Shown: positions 8,067 through 16,518 of the stretch, piece by piece
Layout: each line of letters starts with the position of its first letter
Numbering within the stretch: position 1 is the stretch's first letter
Assembly (NCBI GenBank): GCA_031276175.1
Contig: JAISNP010000006.1
Coordinates: forward strand, 1-33,440
DNA from: Tannerella sp.
GTDB lineage: Bacteria; Bacteroidota; Bacteroidia; Bacteroidales; Tannerellaceae
Direction of reading: 5' to 3'
Length of the DNA: 33,440 nt
Position numbers and translations under genes: made by a program
The notes under the pieces: model-generated
What the model was told of the DNA's origin: nothing
Database searches by the model: none
What the model saw: only the letters and a program-made list of their open reading frames with translations

Positions 8067-8105
8067 CCGCAAAGAAGACGAAAAGGTTTCGCGGCAGCAC
8101 GACAC

Positions 8106-8139
8106 AAAAAGGGATTGCCTCGCCGGAGACAATCCCTTT
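8106..8139 (-). terminator. Intrinsic terminator of susC-susD
   Basis: A perfect 10-bp stem, AAAGGGATTG (8108-8117) with CAATCCCTTT (8130-8139), and a 12-base loop. Read on the minus strand it is followed by a short T run into TTTTTGTG. It lies 35 bases past the susD stop. Confidence 0.8.
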
Positions 8140-8173
8140 CCCTGTTACTTCGCTTTATGCGACTGCTGTCCGC

Positions 8174-9682
8174 CTAATCGTTGGGCACCATATGTGGGTT
8201 GCTGTCCCTTTCTTCCTGCGGAATAGCCCATTGCCAGCGCAGGTCGCCGGCGTCGACTTGCATCACGGCGCAGAACGACACGTCGAAGTTGCTTCCCTTC
8301 CTGTCCAAAGGCAGGTTGAGGCGTTTGAGGTCGAACCAGCGGAACCCTTCGCCCCAAAGCTCAATGCGGCGGTGGGTCATGATTTCTTCAATCAGGGCGT
8401 CGCCGGTATTCGACGGGGCATATTCAGGGTCGCGCGTAATGGCGAACTCCGTCAGTACGGCCTGCGCTTCGGCGTCTTTTCCCTGCCGTGCCAGCGCTTC
8501 GGCTTCGACGAGATAGAACTCGGCGATACGCATGTAGGCATAGTCGCTGACATGGTCGGACTGCGAAACGGCGCGGAACTTGCGTACCTGTCCGGGATAG
8601 GGAACGTAGGAACTGAAACTGCTTCCGACCAGATCGTCCCTCGTGCCTTCCGGATCCCACCATTTACGGCGCAGGTCGGTGGGCGACATCTTCTCGTACG
8701 TGTCGAGCGAAATGGCTTTCACGCCCTGCCGGATGGCCGTCGTGTTGTCGTTCCACGACATGTAGGCCATGAAGTGATAGAAGTATACGGTATGGTCGGA
8801 TTTGGTGCGCGCCGCCCAGACGGCTTCCTTCGTGTTCTCCGTAATCTTGGCAAAGCCGTTGTACAGTTCGTTGCCTTCCATCAACTTGTAATCCTGTTTT
8901 TTTGCCGCGTCGAGGGCGCTGTGCGCGGCGGCGGCGGCTGCGGGATAATCCTGCTGCGTCAGCGCCACGCGCGCTTTCAGTCCGTATGCCGCAACCTGCG
9001 TGATATGCGTTTGGGCATCCGCAGGCTTATGGCCGTCCAGCAACGGGATGGCTTCGTCGAGGTCTTTGTTGATCTGCTCGTAGACTTTGGCTACCGGGTC
9101 GCGCGGCAGCGGGTCGAGAGACGAGGTGAGCTTTATGGGAACGCCCAACTGATCGTTGGCCGCGCCCGCCTGATAACGCGCGCCGTACATCTGCACCAGC
9201 AGGAAATGCGCATAGGCGCGGATGGCCAGCGCTTCGCCCTTGAGGCCGTGGTGGAGCGCCGGGTTAACGGTTTCATACTGGTCGATGTTTTCGAGAACAA
9301 GATTGGCGTGCATAATCCAGCGGTAATAATATCGCCAGGGGAATTGAGTCACGCTGTTGGTAGCCGAGCGGTGGGCGCTCCACTGGTGGGTGGTTTTGTG
9401 CCACGTATTGGTCTGCCACGTCAGGTCGTCGCCCAGCGTCTCGCGCGAAACGATATATCCCGGCTCGCCGCCCAGTCCCTGGCTGCTGCCGTCCTGCGAT
9501 ACCATCTTGCGGTATACGCCGTTCAATATGAGTTGCAGGTTCTCTAAGGAAGAGTACGCCGTCACGTCGGAAATGTCGGAAGTAGGCAGCGTATCCAGAT
9601 AATCGTCCTTGCATCCGGTAAACATGACCGATACGGCCAGAATCAAGATTGCGGATATATATTTTAAATGTTTCATTTGCAT
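8174..9682 (-). CDS. SusD/RagB-family nutrient-binding outer-membrane lipoprotein
   Basis: Surface lipoprotein of 502 residues that forms the lid of a SusC barrel and captures a glycan or peptide for import. A short signal peptide ends in the lipobox MFTGC (about residues 20-24), giving a lipidated cysteine followed by KDDYLDTLPTS, typical of the family. Mostly helical TPR-like sequence follows. The later region LIEEIMTHRRIELWGEGFRWFDLKRLN is the SusD C-terminal signature. A second ATG at 9676 is equally possible as start. It begins 12 bases after the susC stop. No glycosidase, peptidase, or dedicated regulator is adjacent, so the ligand cannot be guessed. Confidence 0.95.
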   Translation of the reverse strand: MQMKHLKYISAILILAVSVMFTGCKDDYLDTLPTSDISDVTAYSSLENLQLILNGVYRKMVSQDGSSQGLGGEPGYIVSRETLGDDLTWQTNTWHKTTHQWSAHRSATNSVTQFPWRYYYRWIMHANLVLENIDQYETVNPALHHGLKGEALAIRAYAHFLLVQMYGARYQAGAANDQLGVPIKLTSSLDPLPRDPVAKVYEQINKDLDEAIPLLDGHKPADAQTHITQVAAYGLKARVALTQQDYPAAAAAAHSALDAAKKQDYKLMEGNELYNGFAKITENTKEAVWAARTKSDHTVYFYHFMAYMSWNDNTTAIRQGVKAISLDTYEKMSPTDLRRKWWDPEGTRDDLVGSSFSSYVPYPGQVRKFRAVSQSDHVSDYAYMRIAEFYLVEAEALARQGKDAEAQAVLTEFAITRDPEYAPSNTGDALIEEIMTHRRIELWGEGFRWFDLKRLNLPLDRKGSNFDVSFCAVMQVDAGDLRWQWAIPQEERDSNPHMVPND

Positions 9683-9694
9683 ATAATTTTTATG

Positions 9695-12600
9695 TTAGAA
9701 AGATAAGTTCAGTGTAAAAGTAGCGGTGCGTGCCGGAACATAGTAATTACTTTGCGCGCCGGAGAACGATTCCTGCGGGTTCAGTCCCGTGCGTGCGGTA
9801 AAGAGCGCCAAGTTTTCCAGCGCGAAGCCTACGCGCGCCGACTTGAAAGTAGCCGGAGTCAGTATTTTTTTCGGCACCGTGTACGAAAGGCTCACGTTCT
9901 TAATGTTCAGGTAGTCGCCGCTCACCAACCAGCGCGAAGACTCGCCGTCGTAGTCGGCGCTCCGCGTCTGGTCGAGGCGCGGCACGTCGGTGATGTCTCC
10001 CGGTTTTTTCCATGCCTTCAGCACGTCCGTATGCATGGCGTAGGCGTAGCGGTTGTTCATCAGCGTCCGGTAGTTCGTGTCCATTATTTTGGAGCCGACG
10101 GAATAGGAGGTGTGCACCGAGAGGTCGAAGTTTTTGTATCGCACGGAGGCCGTAAATCCTCCCTGCACCGTGGGTATGGCGCTGCCGCTGTAGTCGTACT
10201 TGGCTTTGTTCAGCGTGGTAGTCACCTTCTGCCCGTTCCTTTCGAACACGTCTTCGCCCGTGGCCTTCTCCTCGGCCAGGTAGAGCGCTTCGCCTTTTTC
10301 CGGGTCTACGCCCACATACTGACGCAGCCAGTAGTCGTAGCGCGATTGGTCTACCGCGTAGCGCTTGTTGCCGTCCACGATGCTCTCCTGCGGCAGTTCC
10401 CTGATGACGTTTTTCAGCAGCGTGGCGTTAGCGCCTGCGGTCACGCGCCAGTCTCTGTTTGAAAACACCGTGTAGTTCAAATCTATCTCCGCGCCGTAAT
10501 TGTCTATCCGACCGATGTTCTTGTAATAATTCTGAATACCGGAAGAAGTCTGGACGGGCATCTGGAAGATCAGGTCGCGGTTAAAGTGGTCGAAAAACTC
10601 GATCGTGCCGGACAGGCGGTCGAACAGCGAAAACTCCACGGCCACGTCTGCCGATACGGCCGATTCCCAAAGCAAGTCCTGATTGCCGAAACGGCTGAAA
10701 TAGATACCTGCTTCGTCGCGGTTGTTGTATCCGATGCCGAACAGGGTCATATAGGCGTAATTGGTCACGTTGTCGTTACCCGTTTCGCCGAACGAGGCGC
10801 GCAGTTTCAGGCTGTTTATCCACGAGACGTCCTGCAGGAAAGCCTCCTGGTCGATGCGCCACGATGCGCCGGCCGACCAGAAGTTACCCCACTGGTGGCT
10901 TTTGTAGAAACGCGAACTGCCGTCGTGGCGGAACGAACCCGAAAAGTAGTATTTGTCCCCGTAATCGTAGTTGGCGCGCAGCAAGTATCCCTCTTTCCTG
11001 TAATTGGTGGTGCTTGAAGAAACGGAATTGATGGTGACGAAGTTGCCGAACTCGTACAGTCCGCCGGCAATTTCGCCCTGCTTGCCTCCGGCCAGGTAGT
11101 CGTAGTTGTACGAATAGTTTTCGTGTCCGGCCAGGATGTCTATGGAATGGTCGCCGAAGGTCTTGGCATACGAAATCATTTCGTTAAACTGGTGGATGGT
11201 GTATCCGTAACGGTTGATGCTTATGCGTCCCATCGGCGCGCCGTCGCCCACGAGTTTGTTTTCGTAGGTGAAGTTGCGCAGGTTGCGCGTTTCCAGATTC
11301 CCGGACAGGGAGACTTTCAGGCCGTCGTAGATGTTGAAATCAAAATATACACGCCCCGACAGCTGGTCGCGCTTGTTTTTCCACGTGTTCAGCGACGATT
11401 CGGCCAGGCCGTGGCGACCGGGGTCGGCCATACGGTTGGAGCTGAGTTCCCATTTCTTTTTCCCCGTTTCGTCGAGGATGTATTCGCCCGTCGTCAGGTC
11501 GTGCTCGTGCACGGGATATACCGGCGGCATGATGCGGGTCATGCGGATAAGGTTGACGTACGACGAACCGCTGTCTCTGTCGTCGGAAGGATTGCGCGTA
11601 TAGTCCGTGCGCGTACCCGAAAGACTTACTCCGGCTTTGAACCATTTTACGGGATAGATGTTGTAGTTCACGCGTCCGGAGAACCGCGCCAGGCCGGTCA
11701 TGACCACATATCCCTGCTCGTTGCGGTAATTGGCGGAGGCATACGAATCGCTCTTGTCGGTTTTCGACGAGAACGAAATGTTGTAATCCTGCGTGTGCCC
11801 CGTCCTGTACGCCTGGCTTGCCCAGTCAAGGTCGTCGCCGAACAGCAGCTCCGCAGCCGCCGGGTTCAGCTGCCCGTCCGCGCTTACAATCTGGTCGTTG
11901 GCCACGCCCCGGAACGGATTGTACTTAATCTGGTTGAAAATGTTCTTGGAAGCATTGGCGCGGGCTGTGGCGTCGTCCTGCTTTCCGCTGAACGCATACA
12001 CGTTTTTCAGCATTTCCCACTGCGCGGGATAGTAGCGGTACGCATCCAGACGATCGTAGTCCGGGATGCCGCGACGCGAAAAGCCCTGCGTAACGGACAC
12101 ATCCACCTGATGCGTCCCCGACGCCACTTTGGCCGACTTGGAAGTGACAAGGATTACGCCGTTGCCTGCGCTCGATCCGTACAGCGCGGTCGACGCCGCA
12201 TCTTTAAGTATCGTCATCGACTCAATGTCGTGCGGATTTATATCCATAAAACTGCCGTTGAAGATGGCGCCGTCGAGTACTATCAACGGGTCGGAAGAGG
12301 AATTGATGGACGAGAATCCGCGGATACGGAACGAAGGCGATGCGCCGGGATTACCCATAGCCGATTGTACCTGCAATCCGGGCACGTTGCCTTCCAGCAC
12401 GTTCAACACGTTGGAAACCGCCCGTTTCTCCAGTTGCTGCGCGCCGACGGTAGCCGCCGAGCCGGTGAAGGAACTCTTTTTGGTCGTACCGTAGGCCACC
12501 ACTATCACTTCGTCCAGATTCCGGGCGTCCGTTTTCAGCACGATGCGCAGCCCCTGTCCGGCTGCTACTTCCTGCGCAATCATGCCTACGTACGAAATTT

Positions 12601-12826
12601 CCAGAATCGCATTCCGGGGGACGGTCAGGGTGAAATTCCCGTCGATGTCGGTAGTCGTACCGGTGGTTGTCCCCTTTACTACGATGGAGACGCCGATCAG
12701 CGGCTCTCCGTCGTCTTCGCTTACAATGTTTCCGGACGCCGTCACGGTTTGCTGAGCCAGCAAGTGCGACAATCCGAAAACAAAACACAATAAAAACACA
12801 AAAGTCAGTTTTCGATTCATAAACAT
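9695..12826 (-). CDS. SusC/RagA-family TonB-linked outer-membrane transporter
   Basis: TonB-dependent barrel of 1043 residues that imports the ligand captured by its SusD partner. A signal peptide (residues 1-25, ending HLLAQ) precedes a carboxypeptidase-regulatory-like domain (about 28-115; GEPLIGVSIVVKGTTTG). The plug domain follows, with the SusC hallmark DIESMTILKDAASTALYG and GNGVILVTSK. The 22-strand barrel ends in the expected aromatic strand, ATFTLNLSF. A second start codon at residue 3 is equally likely. Transcription probably begins near 13194, leaving a leader of about 370 nt with a terminator-like structure, so expression may be controlled after initiation. No enzymes or HTCS, or anti-sigma partner, are encoded nearby. 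Confidence 0.96.
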   Translation of the reverse strand: MFMNRKLTFVFLLCFVFGLSHLLAQQTVTASGNIVSEDDGEPLIGVSIVVKGTTTGTTTDIDGNFTLTVPRNAILEISYVGMIAQEVAAGQGLRIVLKTDARNLDEVIVVAYGTTKKSSFTGSAATVGAQQLEKRAVSNVLNVLEGNVPGLQVQSAMGNPGASPSFRIRGFSSINSSSDPLIVLDGAIFNGSFMDINPHDIESMTILKDAASTALYGSSAGNGVILVTSKSAKVASGTHQVDVSVTQGFSRRGIPDYDRLDAYRYYPAQWEMLKNVYAFSGKQDDATARANASKNIFNQIKYNPFRGVANDQIVSADGQLNPAAAELLFGDDLDWASQAYRTGHTQDYNISFSSKTDKSDSYASANYRNEQGYVVMTGLARFSGRVNYNIYPVKWFKAGVSLSGTRTDYTRNPSDDRDSGSSYVNLIRMTRIMPPVYPVHEHDLTTGEYILDETGKKKWELSSNRMADPGRHGLAESSLNTWKNKRDQLSGRVYFDFNIYDGLKVSLSGNLETRNLRNFTYENKLVGDGAPMGRISINRYGYTIHQFNEMISYAKTFGDHSIDILAGHENYSYNYDYLAGGKQGEIAGGLYEFGNFVTINSVSSSTTNYRKEGYLLRANYDYGDKYYFSGSFRHDGSSRFYKSHQWGNFWSAGASWRIDQEAFLQDVSWINSLKLRASFGETGNDNVTNYAYMTLFGIGYNNRDEAGIYFSRFGNQDLLWESAVSADVAVEFSLFDRLSGTIEFFDHFNRDLIFQMPVQTSSGIQNYYKNIGRIDNYGAEIDLNYTVFSNRDWRVTAGANATLLKNVIRELPQESIVDGNKRYAVDQSRYDYWLRQYVGVDPEKGEALYLAEEKATGEDVFERNGQKVTTTLNKAKYDYSGSAIPTVQGGFTASVRYKNFDLSVHTSYSVGSKIMDTNYRTLMNNRYAYAMHTDVLKAWKKPGDITDVPRLDQTRSADYDGESSRWLVSGDYLNIKNVSLSYTVPKKILTPATFKSARVGFALENLALFTARTGLNPQESFSGAQSNYYVPARTATFTLNLSF

Positions 12827-12888
12827 TACAATTTAATTAATAATTAATGGATTTAATATGATTATCGCTTCGCGTGCCGCGATATGCC

Positions 12889-12951
12889 GCCGGAGAAAAA
12901 AAAGCCCCGCTCAACCCGGAAAGGGTTGCGCAAAACCTGATTTTCTCCGGC
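12889..12951 (-). promoter_or_regulatory. Structured element in the susC leader, possible attenuator
   Basis: On the minus strand GCCGGAGAAAA (12951-12941) and TTTTCTCCGGC (12899-12889) form a perfect 11-bp outer stem. Inside it a hairpin, CAACCC with GGGTTG (12928-12912), is followed by AGCGGGGC and eight T residues (12903-12896). The inner hairpin plus U8 looks like an intrinsic terminator. It sits between the susC promoter and start codon, about 60 bases before the ATG. Confidence 0.55.
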
Positions 12952-13523
12952 TCGTTACACGGGAAGGAGAATGTATGCGATGTGATGCTTGTACAGGAAA
13001 ACGAAGGGAAAGGATGTGGCGTTTCGGGCAAAAACCGGTTAAAAACGGTTTCGGGAGATATATTTTTGCCCCCCCCCGTTAACATTTGTATGCTATCGTT
13101 AACACACAATCCGGCGGAAACGCCCTTCATGCGTGCATGAGAGGAATAAATGAATACTTTATATATGCGTCCTGTTTTCATATATTTATTTACAAGGGAA
13201 CAAATATAGACAGTGTTTTAGTGTTATGCAAGTATTAGAGGAAAAAATAATGTCGTCACCCACATTTTTTGCGAAAATACCATCATTACGGGATGCTTTC
13301 CGGCTTGAAAACATCCATTAAAAAATATCCATTAAAAAGTATGGCGACATTTGTTTTCGGCGCTCGACCGGAGACGGGGCTTGCTTCCGTCTTCGCCGTA
13401 ATATCCGGGGCATCGGGGGATGCGGATTCGGGCGCCGGCAGGCGACATTTGCCGTTACGAATGTGCGGAATGGAGTCTCTGAAAACATAATGTGCGGAAA
13501 TACAGGATATTTCATGTTTGCAG
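12952..13523. other. susC 5' leader and upstream gene-free sequence
   Basis: No gene is supported here. The stretch contains the rest of the susC leader, a run of nine C residues (13079-13087 region, TTTTTG followed by C9, read as G9 on the susC transcript), a short palindrome TCATGC-GT-GCATGA (13127-13140) and the susC promoter at 13201-13231. Sequence from 13232 to 13523 shows nothing I can name. Confidence 0.6.
13201..13231 (-). promoter_or_regulatory. susC-susD promoter
   Basis: On the minus strand TTG (13231-13229), exactly 20 bases, then TATATTTG (13208-13201): a full match to the Bacteroidetes primary-sigma promoter. It implies a leader of about 370 nt before the susC ATG. Confidence 0.7.
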
Positions 13524-13838
13524 CCGCGAATTTTCAAGTTATAAATTCGAATTTATAAATTGGAAATTCGAATTTACAAGATAGAAATTCGAATTTTTAA
13601 GTTGCAGATTCGAATTTACAAGATAGAAATTCAAATTTACAAGTTGCAGATTCGAATTTCCAAGATAGAAATTCGAATTTCCAAGTTGCAGATTCGAATT
13701 TCCAAATTAGAAATTCGAATTTTTAAGTTGCAGATTCGAATTTACGGATTGGAAATTCGAATTTTTAAATCGGCAAATTCGTTTTTCGAGTCGGAAATTC
13801 GAATTTTCAAGTCTGCGCCGCGAATTTCCGTGTTACAA
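13524..13838. repeat. 21-bp-period palindromic array 2 (15 units)
   Basis: Units start at 13524 and every 21 bases to 13818. Thirteen central units carry ATTCGAATTT. When preceded by AA this gives the 12-bp palindrome AAATTCGAATTT. Spacers alternate between an AGATAGAA-like and a GTTGCAG-like type, giving a higher-order period of 42. The outermost units on both sides instead begin CCGCGAATTT, like caps. A one-base shift at about 13776 is corrected in the next unit, so phase is kept over the whole 315 bases. Confidence 0.9.
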
Positions 13839-13872
13839 TTTTTTGTAAAAAGCATGGATCCGGGCATAAATA

Positions 13873-13920
13873 ATGAATATCGTTTTCATTTTCTGATAAA
13901 CCTGAAGGGCTATCATCTTC
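13873..13920 (+). repeat. Interspersed element, copy 3 (5' part only)
   Basis: It matches the start of the copies at 3551 and 4153: ATGAATATCG, then TTTTCATT, CTGA and CCTGAAGGGCT. The 24-base miniature frame reads MNIVFIF and stop. The GC-rich second half of the element is absent or unrecognisable. It lies 35 bases after array 2 and just upstream of the namZ promoter. Confidence 0.6.
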
Positions 13921-13959
13921 CGCGAGGCTCATCGCCTGCAACTTTTCAAAGAATATTCG

Positions 13960-13967
13960 TATTTTTG
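13960..13967 (+). promoter_or_regulatory. namZ promoter, -7 element
   Basis: TATTTTTG matches TAnnTTTG, 25 bases before the first ATG of the muramidase gene. No clear upstream TTG box. Confidence 0.5.
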
Positions 13968-13992
13968 CGGCCGATACAATTTCACGGTTTTA

Positions 13993-15183
13993 ATGATGCG
14001 AATATTGACATTGTTTTTTCTTTTCATGCAGACATGCGCCCTTCCGTCGACGAAGGCGCAGGACGGAAGCCGCCCGACGATGGGGGCGGAACGTATGGAC
14101 GTGCTTGTGGGGCTTCTGGAGGGACGCCGCGTGGGGCTTGTGGTGAATCGTACGTCCGTTGTCGGGGAGCAGCAGACGCATTTGCTTGACACGCTGCTCG
14201 CTCTCGGCGTAGACGTGCGGACGGTTTTTGCCCCCGAACATGGGTTTCGCGGCTCGGACGAAGCGGGAGCCGCCGTTGCCGACCATCGCGATGCGCAGAC
14301 AGGTCTCCCCGTCGTTTCGCTCTATTCCGGCACGAATCATTCGCCCGACGCCGCGCGGTTGAAAGATGTGGACGTGATCGTCTTCGACATACAGGACGTC
14401 GGTACGCGCTTCTATACATATATAAGTACCATGCACTACCTGATGGAGGCCTGCGCCCTGCACGACAAACGGTTCGTCGTGGCGGACAGACCCAACCCGA
14501 ATGATTATGTGGACGGCCCCGTCCGTCGGGCAGGCTTCGAATCGTTCGTCGGCAAGCATCCCATTCCCGTACTCCACGGGCTTACGGTCGGCGAACTTGC
14601 AGGGATGATTCTCGGCGAAGGGTGGCTGGATGCGCAGGGCAAGAGATGCGACCTGACGGTGGTCGCCATGCTCGGATGGAATCACGGCGACGCTTACCGT
14701 CTGCCCGTGCCGCCCTCGCCCAATCTGCCCGATGCACAGGCCGTCGGACTGTATCCTTCGCTGTGTTTTTTCGAAGGTACGAGCGTCAGCGTGGCGCGCG
14801 GGACGGCTTTTCCTTTTCAGGCGCTCGGCTATCCGGACAAAAAGGCAGGCGACTATGTCTTCACCCCCAAGCCGCTGCCGGGTTTCGACAGCAATCCGCA
14901 ACACAAAGACAAACGCTGCTACGGCGTCGACCTGCGCGGGATAACTTTCGAGGGGGGACTGTCGCTCCGCTTCGTTCTTGATTTCTATCGCCGACTCGGT
15001 TCGGACGAAAAGGCGTTTTTTGCCCGTCCCCGGTGGTTCGACCTTCTGGCCGGCACGGATGCGCTGCGCAAACAAATCGTGGCAGGGATGGACGAGGACG
15101 AAATACGCGCATCGTGGCAGGCCGAATTGAACGACTATAAAAAAATACGCAGAAGATATTTACTTTACAACGACAGCCGCTAA
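13993..15183 (+). CDS. namZ: Exo-beta-N-acetylmuramidase, NamZ/DUF1343 family (GH171)
   Basis: Secreted or periplasmic protein of 396 residues. A signal peptide covers about residues 1-22 (ILTLFFLFMQTCAL, cut near STKAQ). The rest is a single DUF1343 domain. Conserved blocks include RVGLVVNRTSVV, VFAPEHGFRG, VFDIQDVGTRFYTYI, DRPNPN and FEGTSVSVARGT. Characterised members release N-acetylmuramic acid from the non-reducing ends of peptidoglycan fragments. The glutamate in PEHG is a likely active-site residue (inference). Two adjacent ATGs (13993, 13996) both fit. An M23 endopeptidase follows after 24 bases, so the pair looks like a cell-wall turnover or recycling unit. Confidence 0.88.
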   Translation: MMRILTLFFLFMQTCALPSTKAQDGSRPTMGAERMDVLVGLLEGRRVGLVVNRTSVVGEQQTHLLDTLLALGVDVRTVFAPEHGFRGSDEAGAAVADHRDAQTGLPVVSLYSGTNHSPDAARLKDVDVIVFDIQDVGTRFYTYISTMHYLMEACALHDKRFVVADRPNPNDYVDGPVRRAGFESFVGKHPIPVLHGLTVGELAGMILGEGWLDAQGKRCDLTVVAMLGWNHGDAYRLPVPPSPNLPDAQAVGLYPSLCFFEGTSVSVARGTAFPFQALGYPDKKAGDYVFTPKPLPGFDSNPQHKDKRCYGVDLRGITFEGGLSLRFVLDFYRRLGSDEKAFFARPRWFDLLAGTDALRKQIVAGMDEDEIRASWQAELNDYKKIRRRYLLYNDSR

Positions 15184-15195
15184 TACATTTTTATA

Positions 15196-15203
15196 TACTT
15201 TTG
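15196..15203 (+). promoter_or_regulatory. Possible internal promoter abutting the M23 peptidase start
   Basis: TACTTTTG matches the -7 consensus, but ends only four bases before the ATG at 15208. If used, the mRNA would be leaderless or nearly so. No upstream TTG box is seen, and read-through from namZ is the alternative. Confidence 0.4.
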
Positions 15204-15207
15204 CAGC

Positions 15208-16512
15208 ATGAAAAAAGAATTGATACCGCCGTTCAACGTGCTTTTTATCCTTTGCGTCCTGATTGCGGCAGGATACGGAGCCGTGTCCTGCAAGCCCGAC
15301 AGCCGGCCGGCGGCGCCGCAGGAAGATACTGTCGCCGTTGTGGACTCGGGCAAATATTTCCTTGATATATGTATTGATTCGCTCGACGTGGCGCACAATA
15401 CGGTGCGTCCCGGCGACAACCTTTCGCTCATATTTCATCGGCTGGGCTTATCGCCCCTGCAGACGGACAGTATCGTCCGCACAACGTCCGACCTCCTCGA
15501 CCCGAAAAAAATCCGGTCGGGCAACCGTTACTACACTTTGACGACGTGCGACGGGGAAGCGCGGCTCAAATACATCGTCTTTGCCCGCACGCCCGTCGAC
15601 CATGTCGTTATCGACCTCTCATACCCGCCCATCGGCGCGTACCTGTTCAGGAAAGAAATCGTGTACCGGCAACAATATCTCGAAGGCAGCGTCAAATCAT
15701 CGCTCTGGAACGAAATCAGGAATCACGGCGTCGATCCGCTTCTCGCCATCCGGCTTGCCGACATATACGCATGGCAAATAGACTTTTTCGCCGTTCAGCC
15801 CCAAGATTCTTTCCGGATGCTCTACACCGAAGCGTTTGTCGACAGTACCGTTTCGACGGGCGTTTTCTCCATCGACGGAGCCGAGTTTATCCACGAAGGG
15901 CGGACATATCCCGCAATCCTGTTCGCACAGGACAGTACGCCGGAATTTTTCGACATCGACGGTCAAAGCCTCCGCAAAGCATTCCTGAAAGCTCCGCTGG
16001 ATTATTTTCGCATCACGTCGCGTTTCAGTAATTCGCGCTTTCATCCTATCCTCAAACGTTACCGCGCACACCACGGCGTCGATTATGCCGCTCCGACAGG
16101 TACGCCCGTCAAAACCATCGGCGACGGAAAGGTCGTTGCCAAAGGTTTCGAACGCGGCGGCGGCAACTATCTGAAAATACAGCATAACAGCATGTATACG
16201 ACCTCATATATGCACCTGCACCGGTTTGCCGGAAATGTCGGCGTGGGCAAGCATGTCCGACAGGGAGACGTAATAGGCTACGTAGGCTCTACGGGACTCT
16301 CCACCGGCCCGCACCTCGATTTCCGTGTATATAAAAACGGGCAGGCCATAGATCCTCTCAAAATGGAATCGCCTCCCTCCCACCCCGTCAAACCCGAACT
16401 GCGAGACAGTTTCGAATCAGTCAAATATCGGTTTTTGAATAAAATCCGGACGCTGAGCGCACGGGATACGCTCGCTGTAATATCAAATCAAATCATATCA
16501 GATAATAATTAA
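15208..16512 (+). CDS. M23-family peptidoglycan metalloendopeptidase
   Basis: Envelope protein of 434 residues predicted to cut peptide cross-links in peptidoglycan. A signal peptide ends near GAVSC (residues 27-31), so it is probably a lipoprotein. An OapA/LysM-like segment starts VRPGDNLSLIFHRLGL (about residues 70-85). The C-terminal LytM domain has the zinc motif HHGVDYAAPTGTPV (about 287-300) and the late motif STGPHLDFRVYKNG. In canonical M23 enzymes the late motif is HxH; here the second His is Asp. Aspartate could still bind zinc, but loss of activity is possible. The only ATG near the signal peptide is 15208, so the start is firm. yccF follows six bases later. Confidence 0.88.
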   Translation: MKKELIPPFNVLFILCVLIAAGYGAVSCKPDSRPAAPQEDTVAVVDSGKYFLDICIDSLDVAHNTVRPGDNLSLIFHRLGLSPLQTDSIVRTTSDLLDPKKIRSGNRYYTLTTCDGEARLKYIVFARTPVDHVVIDLSYPPIGAYLFRKEIVYRQQYLEGSVKSSLWNEIRNHGVDPLLAIRLADIYAWQIDFFAVQPQDSFRMLYTEAFVDSTVSTGVFSIDGAEFIHEGRTYPAILFAQDSTPEFFDIDGQSLRKAFLKAPLDYFRITSRFSNSRFHPILKRYRAHHGVDYAAPTGTPVKTIGDGKVVAKGFERGGGNYLKIQHNSMYTTSYMHLHRFAGNVGVGKHVRQGDVIGYVGSTGLSTGPHLDFRVYKNGQAIDPLKMESPPSHPVKPELRDSFESVKYRFLNKIRTLSARDTLAVISNQIISDNN

Positions 16513-16518
16513 TAGAAA

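Noticed and set aside
11123-12793. Long plus-strand frames opposite susC (556 residues) and opposite susD (8192-9547)
   Set aside because: They are antisense to secure genes and have compositions typical of reversed GC-rich coding sequence.
12837-13181. A 114-residue minus-strand frame between the susC promoter and susC
   Set aside because: The translation has no domain character, crosses the nested hairpin and the homopolymer tract, and the region is better explained as a leader.
13560-14189. A 209-residue plus-strand frame starting in array 2 with EIRI-type heptads
   Set aside because: It runs through the interspersed element and the namZ promoter and into namZ in another frame. The repeat part is explained by the 21-bp array.
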